This document shows positions 52,489-62,643 of a stretch of DNA of 64,000 nucleotides, piece by piece. Position 1 is the first letter of the stretch, and every line of letters starts with the position of its first letter. The translations under genes and the position numbers were made by a program. The notes beneath the pieces were generated by a model. That model was not told the origin of the DNA and did not search any database. It worked only from the letters and a program-made list of their open reading frames with translations. This DNA is from Pseudomonas sp. BGr12 (GTDB lineage: Bacteria > Pseudomonadota > Gammaproteobacteria > Pseudomonadales > Pseudomonadaceae): the NCBI RefSeq assembly GCF_030272895.1, contig NZ_JALRNF010000022.1, positions 1 through 64,000 on the forward strand, in the 5' to 3' direction.

Positions 52489-54267
52489 TTATAGACCCAG
52501 ATCGGCGCGAATGCGCGTCAGATGTTCGGCAAATTCGCCGGCGTTTGTCTCGCCCACCACACGTGCAGCGGTATTTTCGCTGCCGTTCGTGGCAAAGAAC
52601 AGCAGTGCAGGCGGGCCGAACAATAGATAGCGGTCGAGCAGCGCACGTTGTTGCGCATTGCTTTCGGTAATGTCGAAGCGCACCAGCTTGAAGTCCTTGA
52701 GCTGTTCTTTCACCGCCGGGGCCGTCAGCACTTCGCGCTCGATCACCTTGCAACTGATGCACCAGTCGGCGTACCAGTCCAGTACCACGGCTTGCCCGGC
52801 TGCCTTGGCCTCGGCCAGGGCGCTGTCGAGGGCGGCGGGGGTCGTCACGGTCTGCCAGTCGCTCTGCGCACTGACCGGCGCACCTTTGTCGGTGCTGACC
52901 AGCGCGGCCTGAGGCAGTGGGCGTAGCGGGTCGGTCTGGCCGCTGAGGGCGCCATACCAGCAGGCCAGGGCATAGACCAGCAGCAACAGGCCGAGCAATT
53001 GGGCCAGGCGTTGCCGGGCGGTCTTGCTGGTGAACTCCAGCGCACCGAGGAACAGCGCCACACCTGCGCTCAGCAGGCCCACCAGCAGCAGCGTGACCTG
53101 CCCGGGCAACACGCGGCTGAGCAGGGCGATGGCCAGCCCCAGCAGCAACACGCCAATGGCGTTCTTGACCGTGACCAGCCAGGGCCCGCTTTTCGGCAGC
53201 CAGGCCGCGCCACCGGTGGCAACCAGCAGCAGCGGGGCGCCCATGCCCAGGCCCAGGGCGAACAGCTTCAGTGCACCACCGGCGGCATCGCCGCTGGCGC
53301 TGATATACAGCAACGCACCGGCCAGTGGCGCCGACACGCAGGGCGATACCAGCAGGCTGGAAAAGATCCCCAGGATCGCCGCGCCGATCAGCGAGCCGCC
53401 CTTGGTCCGCCCGACCAGACGCTCCAGCGGCGTGCTGATGGCGTGGGGCAGCTTCAGCTCGAACAGGCCGAACATGGCCAAGGCGAACAGCACGAAAAAC
53501 AGCGAAAACGGTACCAGTACCCAGGCCGACTGCAGGCGCGCCTGCAGGTTCATGCCGGCGCCGAACAGCCCCATCAAGGCCCCCAGCAGGGCAAAGCAGG
53601 CAGCCATCGACACCACGTAGGACAGCGACAGGGCCAGGCCGCGCAGGCCACCGACCTGGCCGCGCAGGACCACACCGGAGAGGATCGGCAGCATCGGCAG
53701 CACACAGGGGGTGAAGGTCAGGCCGACACCGGCGAGGAAGAACAGCAGCAGCTCTTTCCAGGTCCAGGCCTTGGGCGAGCCTGGCGCCGGGGCCGCTTCG
53801 GTGCCATCGATGCTCAGGCGCTCGGTTTCCGGCGGATAGCACAGGCCTTTGTCGGCGCAGCCCTGGTAGCCCACCAGCAGGGTGAAGGCGCGCGGGTCGC
53901 CGGCTGGTCGCGGTATCTCGATGTCGAGGATGCCGTGATAGACCTCGACGTCGCCGAAGAAGTCGTCGTGCTTGGCTTCGCCGGGCGGGATTTGGGCATT
54001 GCCCAGGGTGATGTCGGTGGGCTCGGTGTGGAACTGGAAGCGATGGCGATAGAGGTAATAGCCATCAGCGGCGACAAAACGCAGCTTGAGGCTTTTGGCG
54101 TCGCTGTGGATCAGGCTCAGCTTGAAGGCTTCATGCACAGGCAGGAAATCGTCGCTGTTGTTCAGCGAGGCGGCGCCCAGGGTGGCGCTTGGGCGGTTGT
54201 CGAGCAGGCCGGCGCCGACGGCAGGCAAGGCCAGGAGCATGAACAGAAGGAAAAACAGGCGGCGCAT
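52489..54267 (-). CDS. dsbD: Thiol:disulfide interchange protein DsbD
   Basis: A 592-residue protein carrying electrons from cytoplasmic thioredoxin to periplasmic DsbC/DsbG and cytochrome-c maturation. Order: signal peptide (1-19), DsbD-alpha domain with Cys137/Cys143 (GCADKGLCY), eight-helix domain with Cys188 (FTPCVLP) and Cys310 (SPCVSAP), and thioredoxin-like gamma domain with Cys503/Cys506 (WYADWCISCK). I chose the ATG at 54267, which starts a good signal peptide. The frame continues upstream to 54366 without conserved sequence. Confidence 0.95.
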   Translation of the reverse strand: MRRLFFLLFMLLALPAVGAGLLDNRPSATLGAASLNNSDDFLPVHEAFKLSLIHSDAKSLKLRFVAADGYYLYRHRFQFHTEPTDITLGNAQIPPGEAKHDDFFGDVEVYHGILDIEIPRPAGDPRAFTLLVGYQGCADKGLCYPPETERLSIDGTEAAPAPGSPKAWTWKELLLFFLAGVGLTFTPCVLPMLPILSGVVLRGQVGGLRGLALSLSYVVSMAACFALLGALMGLFGAGMNLQARLQSAWVLVPFSLFFVLFALAMFGLFELKLPHAISTPLERLVGRTKGGSLIGAAILGIFSSLLVSPCVSAPLAGALLYISASGDAAGGALKLFALGLGMGAPLLLVATGGAAWLPKSGPWLVTVKNAIGVLLLGLAIALLSRVLPGQVTLLLVGLLSAGVALFLGALEFTSKTARQRLAQLLGLLLLVYALACWYGALSGQTDPLRPLPQAALVSTDKGAPVSAQSDWQTVTTPAALDSALAEAKAAGQAVVLDWYADWCISCKVIEREVLTAPAVKEQLKDFKLVRFDITESNAQQRALLDRYLLFGPPALLFFATNGSENTAARVVGETNAGEFAEHLTRIRADLGL

Positions 54268-54323
54268 GGCGGTCTCGCAGTACAGAAGTGCCTGCATCAT
54301 AGCGGACTTTGGGGTGGCGTCGC

Positions 54324-54364
54324 GCCCATCGCGGCTGCAGGAGCGGGCTTGCCCCGCGATGGGC
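54324..54364. repeat. Single REP with short flanking stem
   Basis: GGAGCGGGCTTGCCCCGCGA at 54341-54360, flanked by GCCCATCGCGG (54324-54334) and CCGCGATGGGC (54354-54364). It lies between the chemoreceptor and dsbD genes. Confidence 0.7.
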
Positions 54365-54375
54365 ACGACACGATT

Positions 54376-56337
54376 TCAGACCCGAAACGCCCGTACCGCC
54401 GTATTCAACTCCCCACCCAGCCTGAGCAATTGCTCGCCTTGCTCGCGCCCCTCACCGATACGCTGCAGGTTATCCTCGCCCAGGTCATGAATCCGCTCGC
54501 TGTGATCGCGGATCTCACTGACCGCGCCACTCTGCTGGGCCGTGACGTCGGCAATGCGTACGGCGGTGGCGGAAATGGTCTGGATCGCCGTGACGATCTC
54601 ATCCAGCGCCCCGTCGGCCGACTGGGCCTGGCTGGCGGTGGCTTCGGCGTGTTCAAGCTGGTCGCGCATGCCTTGCACCGATTCGCGGGCTGCCTGTTGC
54701 AAACGGCCGATCAGGGTCTGGATCTCGGCGGTGGCACCGGTGGTGCGCTGGGCCAGCGAGCGCACCTCTTCAGCCACCACGGCAAAGCCGCGGCCCATTT
54801 CGCCGGCGCGCGCCGCTTCGATGGCGGCGTTAAGGGCCAGCAGGTTGGTCTGTTCGGCAATCGAACGGATCACCGTGAGCACGCCGCCGATGGTGGCGGA
54901 CTCCTCGGCCAGTTGCTCGATCATCTGCGCATTGCCCTGCACTTCATCGACCAGTGCGCGCAGGCCGGACAGGCTCTGGCCGATCACCGCCTGGCCCTGT
55001 TCCACTGCACGCCCGGCGTCGCGGCTGGCGTCGGCGGCCTGGCTGGCATCACCGGCCACTTGCAGGATGGTCGCTTCCAGCTCGCCCAGGGCATCGCGGA
55101 TCTGTGCGGTATCGCCGGCCTGGCGCTCGGCGCCGTCGTGCAGGGCGCTGCTCATGCCGGCCAGGGCATGGCTGCTGCCGGCCACCTGTTCGGCATGGGT
55201 GCGCAGGGTGCCGACCAGTTCCACCAGATAGTGTCGCAGGCGGTTGAGCGACTCCTGGATGTCGTGCATCTCGCGGTTGCTCTTGCCCAGGGCGATGGGC
55301 TGGGCGAAATCGCCCTCGGCCCAGCGCGACAGGGCCGGGGCCAGGCTGGTCAGGACCCGCGCCAGGCGCCGTTGCAGGGTGTCGATCAGCAGGGCGATCA
55401 GCAGGATCAGGCCGATCATCAGCCCCTGGATCATCCGCACCTCGCCCTGGATGGTGGCGTGCTGGCTGCGCACGCCGGGCTCGAGGGCAGTGATGGCTTG
55501 CTGGACGGCTTCGATGCGCTGGTGGGTACTGGCCGCCAGCTCGCTGCGCCGCTGGATCAGCTCGCGGGTGCGCTGCAGCTCGGCCGGGTAGCGGTTGAGC
55601 AGACTGGTCAACTCGCGCTTGAGACCGATGCCACTGTCCTCGGCGATGCTGGCACCTTGCGATTCAAGCCCCATGAGGGCGGCAAAATCATCGGCACCGG
55701 ATTGACTGCTGTGGGTGACGCCAAGCAACGGCAGCTCATCCAGCGCCTGGGCCTGGGCGATGATCAGTTGCAGTTCACGTTGCACTTCGTCGGCCAGCTC
55801 GCTACGTCCGCTGCTGACCAGTTTGTCGCGGGCCAGCGACAGGCGTGAAAGGTGCAGTGCGGCCTTGAACAGCACCGGGGTGTAACGCCCGGCAGCGTCG
55901 TTGCCACTGTCTTTTGCATAGCTGGCCAGTTGATCGAGGCTGGCCCCCAGCTCGCGCTCGGCCTGCTGCAGCAAGGCCTGTGGATCGCCCGCCAGTTTGC
56001 CCGCCGCCAGCAGTTCGTTGCCGCTAAAGTGCTGCAGGCTGTCGAGGCTGGGGCGCACACTGGCAGCCAGCGCTTCGGGCAGTTGCTTGAACTGTTCCTG
56101 CAGGTCGGCCGTGGCCTGTACCGCCGTGGCATGGCGCAGGGCATCGCCGCTGCCGAGGTAATCCTGGATGTTGCGCGCCACCTGGTCCTGGAACTGCCGG
56201 GACAGTGACAGGTACTGCTCCATCAGCTGATAGGGGCGTTCCAGTGCGCGTTGCGACCACCACAAGGTGGCGCCCAGGGCGATGCAGACGGTGACCAGCA
56301 ACAGGGTGTTGAAATTGGTGAGCAGCTTCAGGCGCAT
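54376..56337 (-). CDS. ctpL: Methyl-accepting chemotaxis protein, CtpL-like
   Basis: A 653-residue chemoreceptor. TM1 lies at about 10-30, with a long all-helical periplasmic ligand domain (about 30-305) of the helical bimodular type. TM2 ([17 protein letters not shown], about 302-320) is followed by a HAMP region and a signalling domain whose tip includes [20 protein letters not shown]. By synteny it matches P. aeruginosa PA4844 (CtpL, phosphate and chloroethylene responses). Ligand conservation cannot be judged from sequence alone. Confidence 0.85.
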   Translation of the reverse strand: MRLKLLTNFNTLLLVTVCIALGATLWWSQRALERPYQLMEQYLSLSRQFQDQVARNIQDYLGSGDALRHATAVQATADLQEQFKQLPEALAASVRPSLDSLQHFSGNELLAAGKLAGDPQALLQQAERELGASLDQLASYAKDSGNDAAGRYTPVLFKAALHLSRLSLARDKLVSSGRSELADEVQRELQLIIAQAQALDELPLLGVTHSSQSGADDFAALMGLESQGASIAEDSGIGLKRELTSLLNRYPAELQRTRELIQRRSELAASTHQRIEAVQQAITALEPGVRSQHATIQGEVRMIQGLMIGLILLIALLIDTLQRRLARVLTSLAPALSRWAEGDFAQPIALGKSNREMHDIQESLNRLRHYLVELVGTLRTHAEQVAGSSHALAGMSSALHDGAERQAGDTAQIRDALGELEATILQVAGDASQAADASRDAGRAVEQGQAVIGQSLSGLRALVDEVQGNAQMIEQLAEESATIGGVLTVIRSIAEQTNLLALNAAIEAARAGEMGRGFAVVAEEVRSLAQRTTGATAEIQTLIGRLQQAARESVQGMRDQLEHAEATASQAQSADGALDEIVTAIQTISATAVRIADVTAQQSGAVSEIRDHSERIHDLGEDNLQRIGEGREQGEQLLRLGGELNTAVRAFRV

Positions 56338-56447
56338 GTGCGTTGTCTACCAACGGCCGAACGGTAAGCGCCTGAAGTTATTGCGTTTTTATGACCGGGT
56401 GATGACGAAGCGGAGGGCTTGGAGAAAAAAGTGGCACTTTGCCTTGA

Positions 56448-58061
56448 TCAGTCCACCCGTTGTACGCGATTGCGCCCGGCGCCCTTGGCCCGGTACAGGG
56501 CTTCGTCGGCGGCCGTGGCCATGCTCAGGGCATCGAGCCCGTCACGCAGCTGCACCACCCCGGCACTGAAGGTGCAGAACAGGTCCCGGGGCTGGGCCGG
56601 GTAGTGGATCTCGGCAAAGCGCCGGCGGATCTCATCCAGCACCTGGTGCGCAGCCGCAAGATCGGTGTTGGGCATGACAATGGCGAACTCTTCACCGCCG
56701 TAGCGGCCGATGAAGTCGGTCTTGCGCAGGCGCTGCTTGAGAAACAGCGCCAGGCTCTTGATCACCCGGTCGCCCATAGGGTGGCCATGGCTGTCGTTGA
56801 CCTTCTTGAAGTGATCGATGTCGAGCATGGCAAAGCTCAACGGCTGCTCCTCACGGCGGGCGCGGAAGCTGCAGTCCTCGAGCAGTTGCAGGATATGGGT
56901 GTGGTTGTACAGCCCGGTCAGGCTGTCACGCACCATGCGCGCCTTGAGGTTACGCGCGCGAGCGGCGCGGTTGCGCACGGTGGTGATCAGATGGCGCGAA
57001 CGGATCGGCTTGGTCAGGAAGTCGTCGCCGCCTTCGCTCATGGCGTCGAGTTGCTTGTCCAGGTCGTCTTCGGCCGACAGGTAGATGATCGGCACGCTGA
57101 CGTAGCGGTCATTGTGGCGGATCACCTTGGCCAGCTCCGGGCCGGTGCACGCTGGCATGTACATGTCGAGGATGATCAGGTCGGGCTGGAAGTCGGCAAG
57201 CTCGGCCATGGTACGGATCGGGTCGGTCAGGGTGCGGGTGACGATGCCGGCACTGTTGAGCAGGCGCTCGGTGTGCATGGCCTGGGCCCGGGAATCGTCG
57301 ATGATCAATACCTTGAAGGGTTCGTACTGGGTGACGCTGGTCAACAGTTCGACTTTCTCCAGCAGGCTGGAGGCTTCCAGGGTGCCAGTCAGGAACTCCT
57401 GGCCGCCGGCACGTACCGCGGCCAGGCGCGTGGGCGTATCGGTTTCATCCAGGCTGAAAAACAACAGCGGCACCCGGTGCTCAAGCCCTAGCTGGGCCTG
57501 GGCGGCCAGTTGCAGGCCGAGGCCAGGGCCGCTGAAGTCGACATCCATGACGATGGCCGACGGCAGCCGCTCGACCATCGAGGCGCGAAAGGCATCGGCG
57601 CTGTACAAGGCTTGTACACCAAGGCCGAAGAACTCCAGCTGCTGGGCCAGGCGCTCGGCCCTCTCGTGGTCCTGGAGCATGATATAGACCGGCTTGCGCA
57701 GGGGCGGCAGGGGTACCTGTTCGAGCTTGTCGCCCTGGCGCAGGCCGGTGCGCGACAGGCGCAGCATCAGGCGGTTGAGCTCACTGATCAGGTGGCTGCT
57801 CAGTTGTGCGCTGTTGGCTTCGACGGCGGCCAGGGTCTGGCCGATGGCCTCGGCCAGCTGGCTGTGTTCCGGCTGTTCGAAGCGCTCGGCGTAGCGTTGC
57901 AGGCGCAGGGTGGCCTCGCTCAGTTCACCCAGGTCGCCCGTCGACCACTCGCTGCGCTGCAGGCGCTGCCAGATTTCGAGGATTTGCCGAGCCTGGTGAA
58001 TGACCCGTTGGGCAAAGTGCTGCTTGAGGCGCTCACGACTGGGGTCTTCTGGCTCGGTCAT
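56448..58061 (-). CDS. gcbA: REC-GGDEF diguanylate cyclase, GcbA-like
   Basis: A 537-residue cytoplasmic c-di-GMP synthase. A helical N-terminal region (about 10-115) resembles an Hpt-like bundle. A degenerate receiver spans about 124-242, and an intact receiver (about 249-365) carries phospho-acceptor Asp299 (DLIILDMYMP). The GGDEF domain (375-537) has active GGEEF at 455-459 and an inhibitory I-site RKTD at 446-449, exactly five residues earlier. It is orthologous by context to PA4843, which promotes early surface attachment. It is divergent from the DUF2333 gene. Confidence 0.9.
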   Translation of the reverse strand: MTEPEDPSRERLKQHFAQRVIHQARQILEIWQRLQRSEWSTGDLGELSEATLRLQRYAERFEQPEHSQLAEAIGQTLAAVEANSAQLSSHLISELNRLMLRLSRTGLRQGDKLEQVPLPPLRKPVYIMLQDHERAERLAQQLEFFGLGVQALYSADAFRASMVERLPSAIVMDVDFSGPGLGLQLAAQAQLGLEHRVPLLFFSLDETDTPTRLAAVRAGGQEFLTGTLEASSLLEKVELLTSVTQYEPFKVLIIDDSRAQAMHTERLLNSAGIVTRTLTDPIRTMAELADFQPDLIILDMYMPACTGPELAKVIRHNDRYVSVPIIYLSAEDDLDKQLDAMSEGGDDFLTKPIRSRHLITTVRNRAARARNLKARMVRDSLTGLYNHTHILQLLEDCSFRARREEQPLSFAMLDIDHFKKVNDSHGHPMGDRVIKSLALFLKQRLRKTDFIGRYGGEEFAIVMPNTDLAAAHQVLDEIRRRFAEIHYPAQPRDLFCTFSAGVVQLRDGLDALSMATAADEALYRAKGAGRNRVQRVD

Positions 58062-58138
58062 GTCCTGACTACTTGTAAGGGGTGAGGCAGTTCGAGTGAT
58101 GGCTCTATGCTAGCACCACTTGCTGGACAATCGAGTGC

Positions 58139-58161
58139 CTTGTATCAATTTACTGTACAAG
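58139..58161. promoter_or_regulatory. Inverted repeat in the gcbA/DUF2333 divergent region
   Basis: CTTGTA-N11-TACAAG in an AT-rich stretch (58139-58200) that probably holds both promoters of the 279-bp divergent gap. It could be an operator, but I cannot name the regulator. Confidence 0.35.
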
Positions 58162-58340
58162 TTTTTAATTCATTTTCTGACTCATCAGTCGCTTATACGA
58201 ACCGGCGCGCTTGATTTATAGTGCTGCGATACTTGCCGACCCCGGCAGGCGGCGCGTAACGGAAAACCGCACAGCGCTGGCACGAAGCCCGGGGGTTGCG
58301 GTCGAACCCCTTGAACCAACGTGACACAAAGGACAACGCC

Positions 58341-59411
58341 ATGCTGGACTGGAAAAACCGTACAGGCAAAGCCGAGGCACGCGAGCGGGTAGAACCGCGC
58401 AGCGCCGCCACCCGTAGCTACTTCGGTGGGTTGTTCTTCAGCCGTGCGCTGGGCACGCTGATCGGCCTTTACCTGTTGGTGTGCATCGCCCTGGGCTGGT
58501 ACTGGAGCGCCGAGCCGGACCTGTTCCCGGTCCAGCAGAATGCCCAGGCGGCCGCTGAGAAGAGCGGCCAGCAAATGGTCGTGGGCTTTACCACGGTGGA
58601 AACCCTCAAGACCGTTGCCGGCACCTTGCTGACCAAGCCGGGTGGCTACATCTCCAACGACCGCTTCCCGCCAGGCCTGTGGATGGACAACATGCCCAGC
58701 TGGGAATACGGCGTGCTGGTCCAGGTCCGCGACCTGAGCCGGGCGCTGCGCAAGGACTTCGCCCGCTCGCAGTCGCAGTCTGCCGAAGACGCCGACCTGG
58801 CCAAGGCCGAGCCGCGCTTCAACTTCGACAACAAGAGCTGGATCCTGCCGTCGAGCGAATCCGAGTTCCAGGAAGGCATCAACTCGCTGACCCGCTACCA
58901 GAGCCGCCTGGCCTCCGAGCAGCAGGGCGCGCTGTTCTACACCCGTGCCGACAACCTCAACAACTGGCTGGGCGACGTCGCCACCCGCCTGGGCTCGCTG
59001 TCGCAGCGCCTGTCGGCCAGCGTTGGCCGGGTCAAGCTCAACAGCACCCTGAAGACCGAGACCGTGGTCGCCGGGCAGGCACCGCAACTGGATGAGGAAG
59101 TGGTCGAGACCCCATGGCTGCAGATCGACAACGTCTTCTATGAAGCCCGCGGCCAAGCCTGGGCCCTGTCGCACCTGCTGCGCGCCATCGAAGTCGACTT
59201 CGCCGACGTACTGGCCAAGAAGAACGCCACGGTCAGCGTGCGCCAGATCATCCGTGAGCTGGAAGCCTCCCAGGAGCCACTGTGGAGCCCGATGGTGCTC
59301 AACGGCAGCGGCTTCGGCATGTGGGCCAACCACTCGCTGGTCATGGCCAACTACATCTCCCGGGCCAATGCCGCGGTCATCGACCTTCGCCAGCTGCTGT
59401 CCCAGGGCTGA
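58341..59411 (+). CDS. DUF2333 family membrane protein
   Basis: A 356-residue protein with one TM helix (about 37-60, ALGTLIGLYLLVCIALGWYW) and a periplasmic DUF2333 domain to the C terminus (VVGFTTVETLKTVAGTLLTK, then GMWANHSLVMANYISRANAA). The family is widespread in Gammaproteobacteria with no defined role. The start is the ATG preceded by AAAGGA. The NUDIX gene begins 3 bp after its stop, so the two form an operon. Confidence 0.85.
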   Translation: MLDWKNRTGKAEARERVEPRSAATRSYFGGLFFSRALGTLIGLYLLVCIALGWYWSAEPDLFPVQQNAQAAAEKSGQQMVVGFTTVETLKTVAGTLLTKPGGYISNDRFPPGLWMDNMPSWEYGVLVQVRDLSRALRKDFARSQSQSAEDADLAKAEPRFNFDNKSWILPSSESEFQEGINSLTRYQSRLASEQQGALFYTRADNLNNWLGDVATRLGSLSQRLSASVGRVKLNSTLKTETVVAGQAPQLDEEVVETPWLQIDNVFYEARGQAWALSHLLRAIEVDFADVLAKKNATVSVRQIIRELEASQEPLWSPMVLNGSGFGMWANHSLVMANYISRANAAVIDLRQLLSQG

Positions 59412-59414
59412 CCG

Positions 59415-59951
59415 GTGGCCATCTCCAAGCAGGAGGCGGCCCATCGCGCCGCCTCCGATGCCGAGCTGATCGCCTGGGTCGACGACAACGACCAGTTGCT
59501 GGGCGCCTTGCCACGGGCCGAACTGCGCGAGCGCGGCCTGATCGGGCGCGGCACCTACATCCTGCTGTTCAACTCGGCCGGTGAGCTATGCGTGCACCGG
59601 CGCACCGAGAGCAAGGCCATCTATCCAGGGTACTGGGATGTGGCCGCCGGCGGCATGGTCCAGGCGGACGAAAGCTTTGCCGATTCGGCGGCCCGTGAGC
59701 TGGAAGAAGAGCTGGGAGTGGCCGGGGTCGAACTGACCTTCCACGAGCGCTTCTTCTTCGACCAGCCCGGCAACCGGCTCTGGTGCGCGGTGTTCTCGGC
59801 CGTCTGGGACGGGCCTTTGCGCCTGCAACCTGAGGAGGTCAGCGAAGCCCGCTTCCTGCCCCTCGACCAGGCCCTGGCCGACAGCCGGCAGCAGCCGTAT
59901 TGCCCCGACTCCCTGGCGGCGCTGCAGCGCTATATCGACCGTCAAGCCTGA
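59415..59951 (+). CDS. NUDIX hydrolase
   Basis: A 178-residue NUDIX enzyme close to E. coli YfcD and isopentenyl-diphosphate isomerase-like proteins. The NUDIX box G-x5-E-x7-REL-x-EE-LG is complete (GGMVQADESFADSAARELEE at about 75-94, then ELGV). Start codon is GTG at 59415. It follows DUF2333 closely, matching the PA4841/PA4842 neighbourhood as I recall it. Substrate unknown. Confidence 0.88.
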   Translation: MAISKQEAAHRAASDAELIAWVDDNDQLLGALPRAELRERGLIGRGTYILLFNSAGELCVHRRTESKAIYPGYWDVAAGGMVQADESFADSAARELEEELGVAGVELTFHERFFFDQPGNRLWCAVFSAVWDGPLRLQPEEVSEARFLPLDQALADSRQQPYCPDSLAALQRYIDRQA

Positions 59952-60145
59952 CGTCGCGATTCCTGCCTAAAATGGCGCAGTTTTGTACTTAGCATTCGCG
60001 CGATTTATCGTTACACTGCGCGGCCTTTTAAGGCTGCCGCACCCTGGTGTGGCAGTAGCGCTGCCCCTGCCAGAGTGGGGCTTCGCGGTCGGCACCCTGC
60101 CAGGGGTATCGACCAGTTTTTGTCCTCACCGTACGAGGATCAAAA

Positions 60146-60517
60146 GTGGCCAAGAAAGCCTCATCATTCGCCGCCCTCGGTGGCCTGGTGTTCTCCACTG
60201 ACGCAGGTCGGCATTGCCCGGACTGCAGCAAACCCATAGATGCCTGCATCTGCAAACAGTCGATCATCCCCGAAGGCGATGGCATTGCTCGCGTGCGCCG
60301 CGAAAGCAAGGGCCGTGGCGGCAAGACGGTGACGACCATCAGCGGCGTTCCGCTGCCCCTGGAACAGCTCAAGGACCTGGCCAGCACGCTCAAACGGCGA
60401 TGTGGCACCGGTGGCGCGTTGAAAGACGGCGTCATCGAAATCCAGGGCGATCATGTCGAGCTGTTGTTGGCAGAGCTGATCAAACAAGGCTTCAAAGCGA
60501 AAAAGTCCGGCGGCTGA
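60146..60517 (+). CDS. yciH: Sui1/eIF1-like translation factor YciH
   Basis: A 123-residue protein with an N-terminal segment carrying four cysteines (CPDCSKPIDACIC) and a C-terminal Sui1 domain (ESKGRGGKTVTTISG to QGFKAKK). The family can discriminate initiation codons like eIF1. Start is a GTG at 60146 after ACGAGGATC. Upstream, 59952-60145 contains an AT-rich promoter-like patch and GC-rich stems. Confidence 0.92.
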   Translation: MAKKASSFAALGGLVFSTDAGRHCPDCSKPIDACICKQSIIPEGDGIARVRRESKGRGGKTVTTISGVPLPLEQLKDLASTLKRRCGTGGALKDGVIEIQGDHVELLLAELIKQGFKAKKSGG

Positions 60518-60670
60518 AGACAGCATCGCGATTTTTTGCAATTCGCTTTCTAAACTCGTTCCCGTAGGAAGGGTCTATCCCTGAACACGGAAAATCGTCA
60601 TTTCCAGGTTTTACACTGCGCCCGCCAGCTGTGGGCCGGTGTTTTTCGACTTTTTATATAGGGGACTTCA

Positions 60671-62584
60671 ATGTCCGTACGACGCACACGCAAAGACGAT
60701 GGCAGCCAATGGACAGTTGCGGACAGCCGCAGCGTTTATGGCATTCGCCATTGGGGGGCCGGTTATTTCGCAATCAACGAGGCCGGGCGCGTCGAAGTTC
60801 GACCCAACGGCCCGGGCAGCGCGCCGATCGACCTCTACGAGCAGGTCGATGAACTGCGCAAGAGCGGCCTGTCGCTGCCGCTGCTGGTGCGCTTCCCCGA
60901 CATCCTGCAAGACCGCGTGCGCCAGCTGACCGGTGCTTTCGACGCCAACATCGCGCGCCTGGAATACCAGAGCAAGTACACCGCGCTTTACCCGATCAAG
61001 GTCAACCAGCAGGAAGCGGTGGTGGAAAACATCATCGCCACCCAGAACGTTTCCATCGGCCTGGAAGCCGGCTCCAAGCCCGAGCTGCTGGCGGTGCTGG
61101 CGCTGGCACCGAAAGGCGGCACCATCGTCTGCAACGGCTACAAGGACCGTGAGTTCATCCGCCTGGCGCTGATGGGCCAGAAGCTCGGTCACAACGTCTT
61201 CATCGTCATCGAGAAAGAGTCGGAAGTGGCGCTGGTGATCGAAGAAGCGGCCGACCTCAAGGTCAAGCCACAGGTCGGCCTGCGCGTGCGCCTGTCGTCG
61301 CTGGCGTCGAGCAAGTGGGCCGACACCGGTGGCGAGAAATCCAAGTTCGGCCTGTCGGCTGCGCAACTGATCTCGGTGGTACAGCGCTTCCGCGATGCCG
61401 GCCTTGACCAGGGCATCCGCCTGCTGCACTTCCACATGGGGTCGCAGATCGCCAACCTCGCCGACTACCAGCACGGTTTCAAGGAAGCGATTCGTTACTA
61501 CGGCGAACTGCGCGCCCTGAACCTGCCGGTCGATCACATCGACGTCGGTGGCGGCCTGGGCGTCGACTACGACGGCACCCACTCGCGCAACGCCAGCTCG
61601 ATCAACTACGACATGGACGACTACGCCGGTGTCGTGGTCGGCATGCTCAAGGAGTTCTGCGATGCCCAGGGCCTGCCGCATCCGCACATCTTCTCCGAGA
61701 GCGGCCGCTCGCTGACCGCCCACCACGCCATGCTGGTGGTGCAGGTGACCGACGTCGAGAAGCACAACGACGAAGTGCCGGTGATCGAGAACAAGGACAG
61801 CCTGCCCGAGACCGTGCAGTGGCTGGCCGACCTGCTGGGCCCGACCGATATCGAGATGGTCACCGAGACCTACTGGCGCGCCACCCACTACATGAGCGAC
61901 GTGGCGGCCCAGTACGCCGACGGCAAGATCTCCCTGGCCGAGAAGGCCCTGGCCGAGCAGTGCTACTTCGCCCTGTGCCGTCGCCTGCACAACTCGCTCA
62001 AGGCCCGCCAGCGCTCGCACCGCCAGGTGCTGGACGAGCTCAACGACAAGCTGGCCGACAAGTACATCTGCAACTTCTCGGTGTTCCAGAGCCTGCCGGA
62101 CACCTGGGCCATCGGCCAGGTCCTGCCGATCCTGCCGCTGCATCGCCTGGACGAAGAGCCGATGCGCCGCGCGGTGCTGCAGGACCTGACCTGCGACTCC
62201 GACGGCAAGATCAACCAGTACGTCGACGAGCAGAGCATCGAGACCAGCTTGCCGGTGCACGCGATCAAAGAAGGTGAGGACTACCTGCTGGGTATCTTCC
62301 TGGTCGGCGCTTACCAGGAAATCCTCGGCGACATGCACAACCTGTTCGGTGACACCGATTCGGTGAACATCTACCAGAACCCGAATGGCACCGTGTACCA
62401 CGCCGGTATCGAGACCCACGACACCATCGAGGACATGCTGCGCTACGTGCACCTGTCGCCGGAGGAGTTGATGACTCATTACCGCGACAAGTGCGCCAGC
62501 GCCAAGATCACCGCGCGTGAGAAGACCCAGTTCCTCGACGCGTTGCGTCTGGGGCTGACCCGTTCTTCGTACCTGTCGAGCTGA
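60671..62584 (+). CDS. speA: Biosynthetic arginine decarboxylase SpeA
   Basis: A 637-residue PLP enzyme of the alanine-racemase fold making agmatine for putrescine/spermidine synthesis. The PLP lysine is Lys110 in ALYPIKVNQ. The barrel has [11 protein letters not shown] and [20 protein letters not shown], and the second active-site Cys lies in [13 protein letters not shown]. Length matches family. The 153-bp leader contains TATATAGGGGAC right before the ATG. Confidence 0.96.
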   Translation: MSVRRTRKDDGSQWTVADSRSVYGIRHWGAGYFAINEAGRVEVRPNGPGSAPIDLYEQVDELRKSGLSLPLLVRFPDILQDRVRQLTGAFDANIARLEYQSKYTALYPIKVNQQEAVVENIIATQNVSIGLEAGSKPELLAVLALAPKGGTIVCNGYKDREFIRLALMGQKLGHNVFIVIEKESEVALVIEEAADLKVKPQVGLRVRLSSLASSKWADTGGEKSKFGLSAAQLISVVQRFRDAGLDQGIRLLHFHMGSQIANLADYQHGFKEAIRYYGELRALNLPVDHIDVGGGLGVDYDGTHSRNASSINYDMDDYAGVVVGMLKEFCDAQGLPHPHIFSESGRSLTAHHAMLVVQVTDVEKHNDEVPVIENKDSLPETVQWLADLLGPTDIEMVTETYWRATHYMSDVAAQYADGKISLAEKALAEQCYFALCRRLHNSLKARQRSHRQVLDELNDKLADKYICNFSVFQSLPDTWAIGQVLPILPLHRLDEEPMRRAVLQDLTCDSDGKINQYVDEQSIETSLPVHAIKEGEDYLLGIFLVGAYQEILGDMHNLFGDTDSVNIYQNPNGTVYHAGIETHDTIEDMLRYVHLSPEELMTHYRDKCASAKITAREKTQFLDALRLGLTRSSYLSS

Positions 62585-62590
62585 CCTTTT

Positions 62591-62637
62591 CGCGGGGCAA
62601 GCCCGCTCCTACCCCGTAGGAGCGGGCTTGCCCCGCG
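62591..62637. repeat. Perfect REP hairpin between speA and dinF
   Basis: A 22-bp perfect inverted repeat (core CGCGGGGCAAGCCCGCTCCT, with AC completing the arm) and a 3-nt loop CCC. It lies between two convergent genes, so it likely acts as a bidirectional terminator or mRNA stabiliser. Confidence 0.88.
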
Positions 62638-62643
62638 ATGCAT

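Noticed and set aside
52999..55848. 949-codon open frame on the plus strand
   Set aside because: Antisense to dsbD and the chemoreceptor. It has GC-rich coding shadow composition and no domain.
58139..58161. Inverted repeat considered as a LexA (SOS) box
   Set aside because: It lacks the CTGT-N8-ACAG geometry and neither flanking gene is a typical SOS gene.
60668..62479. 603-codon open frame on the minus strand
   Set aside because: Antisense shadow of speA, whose catalytic motifs are intact on the plus strand.
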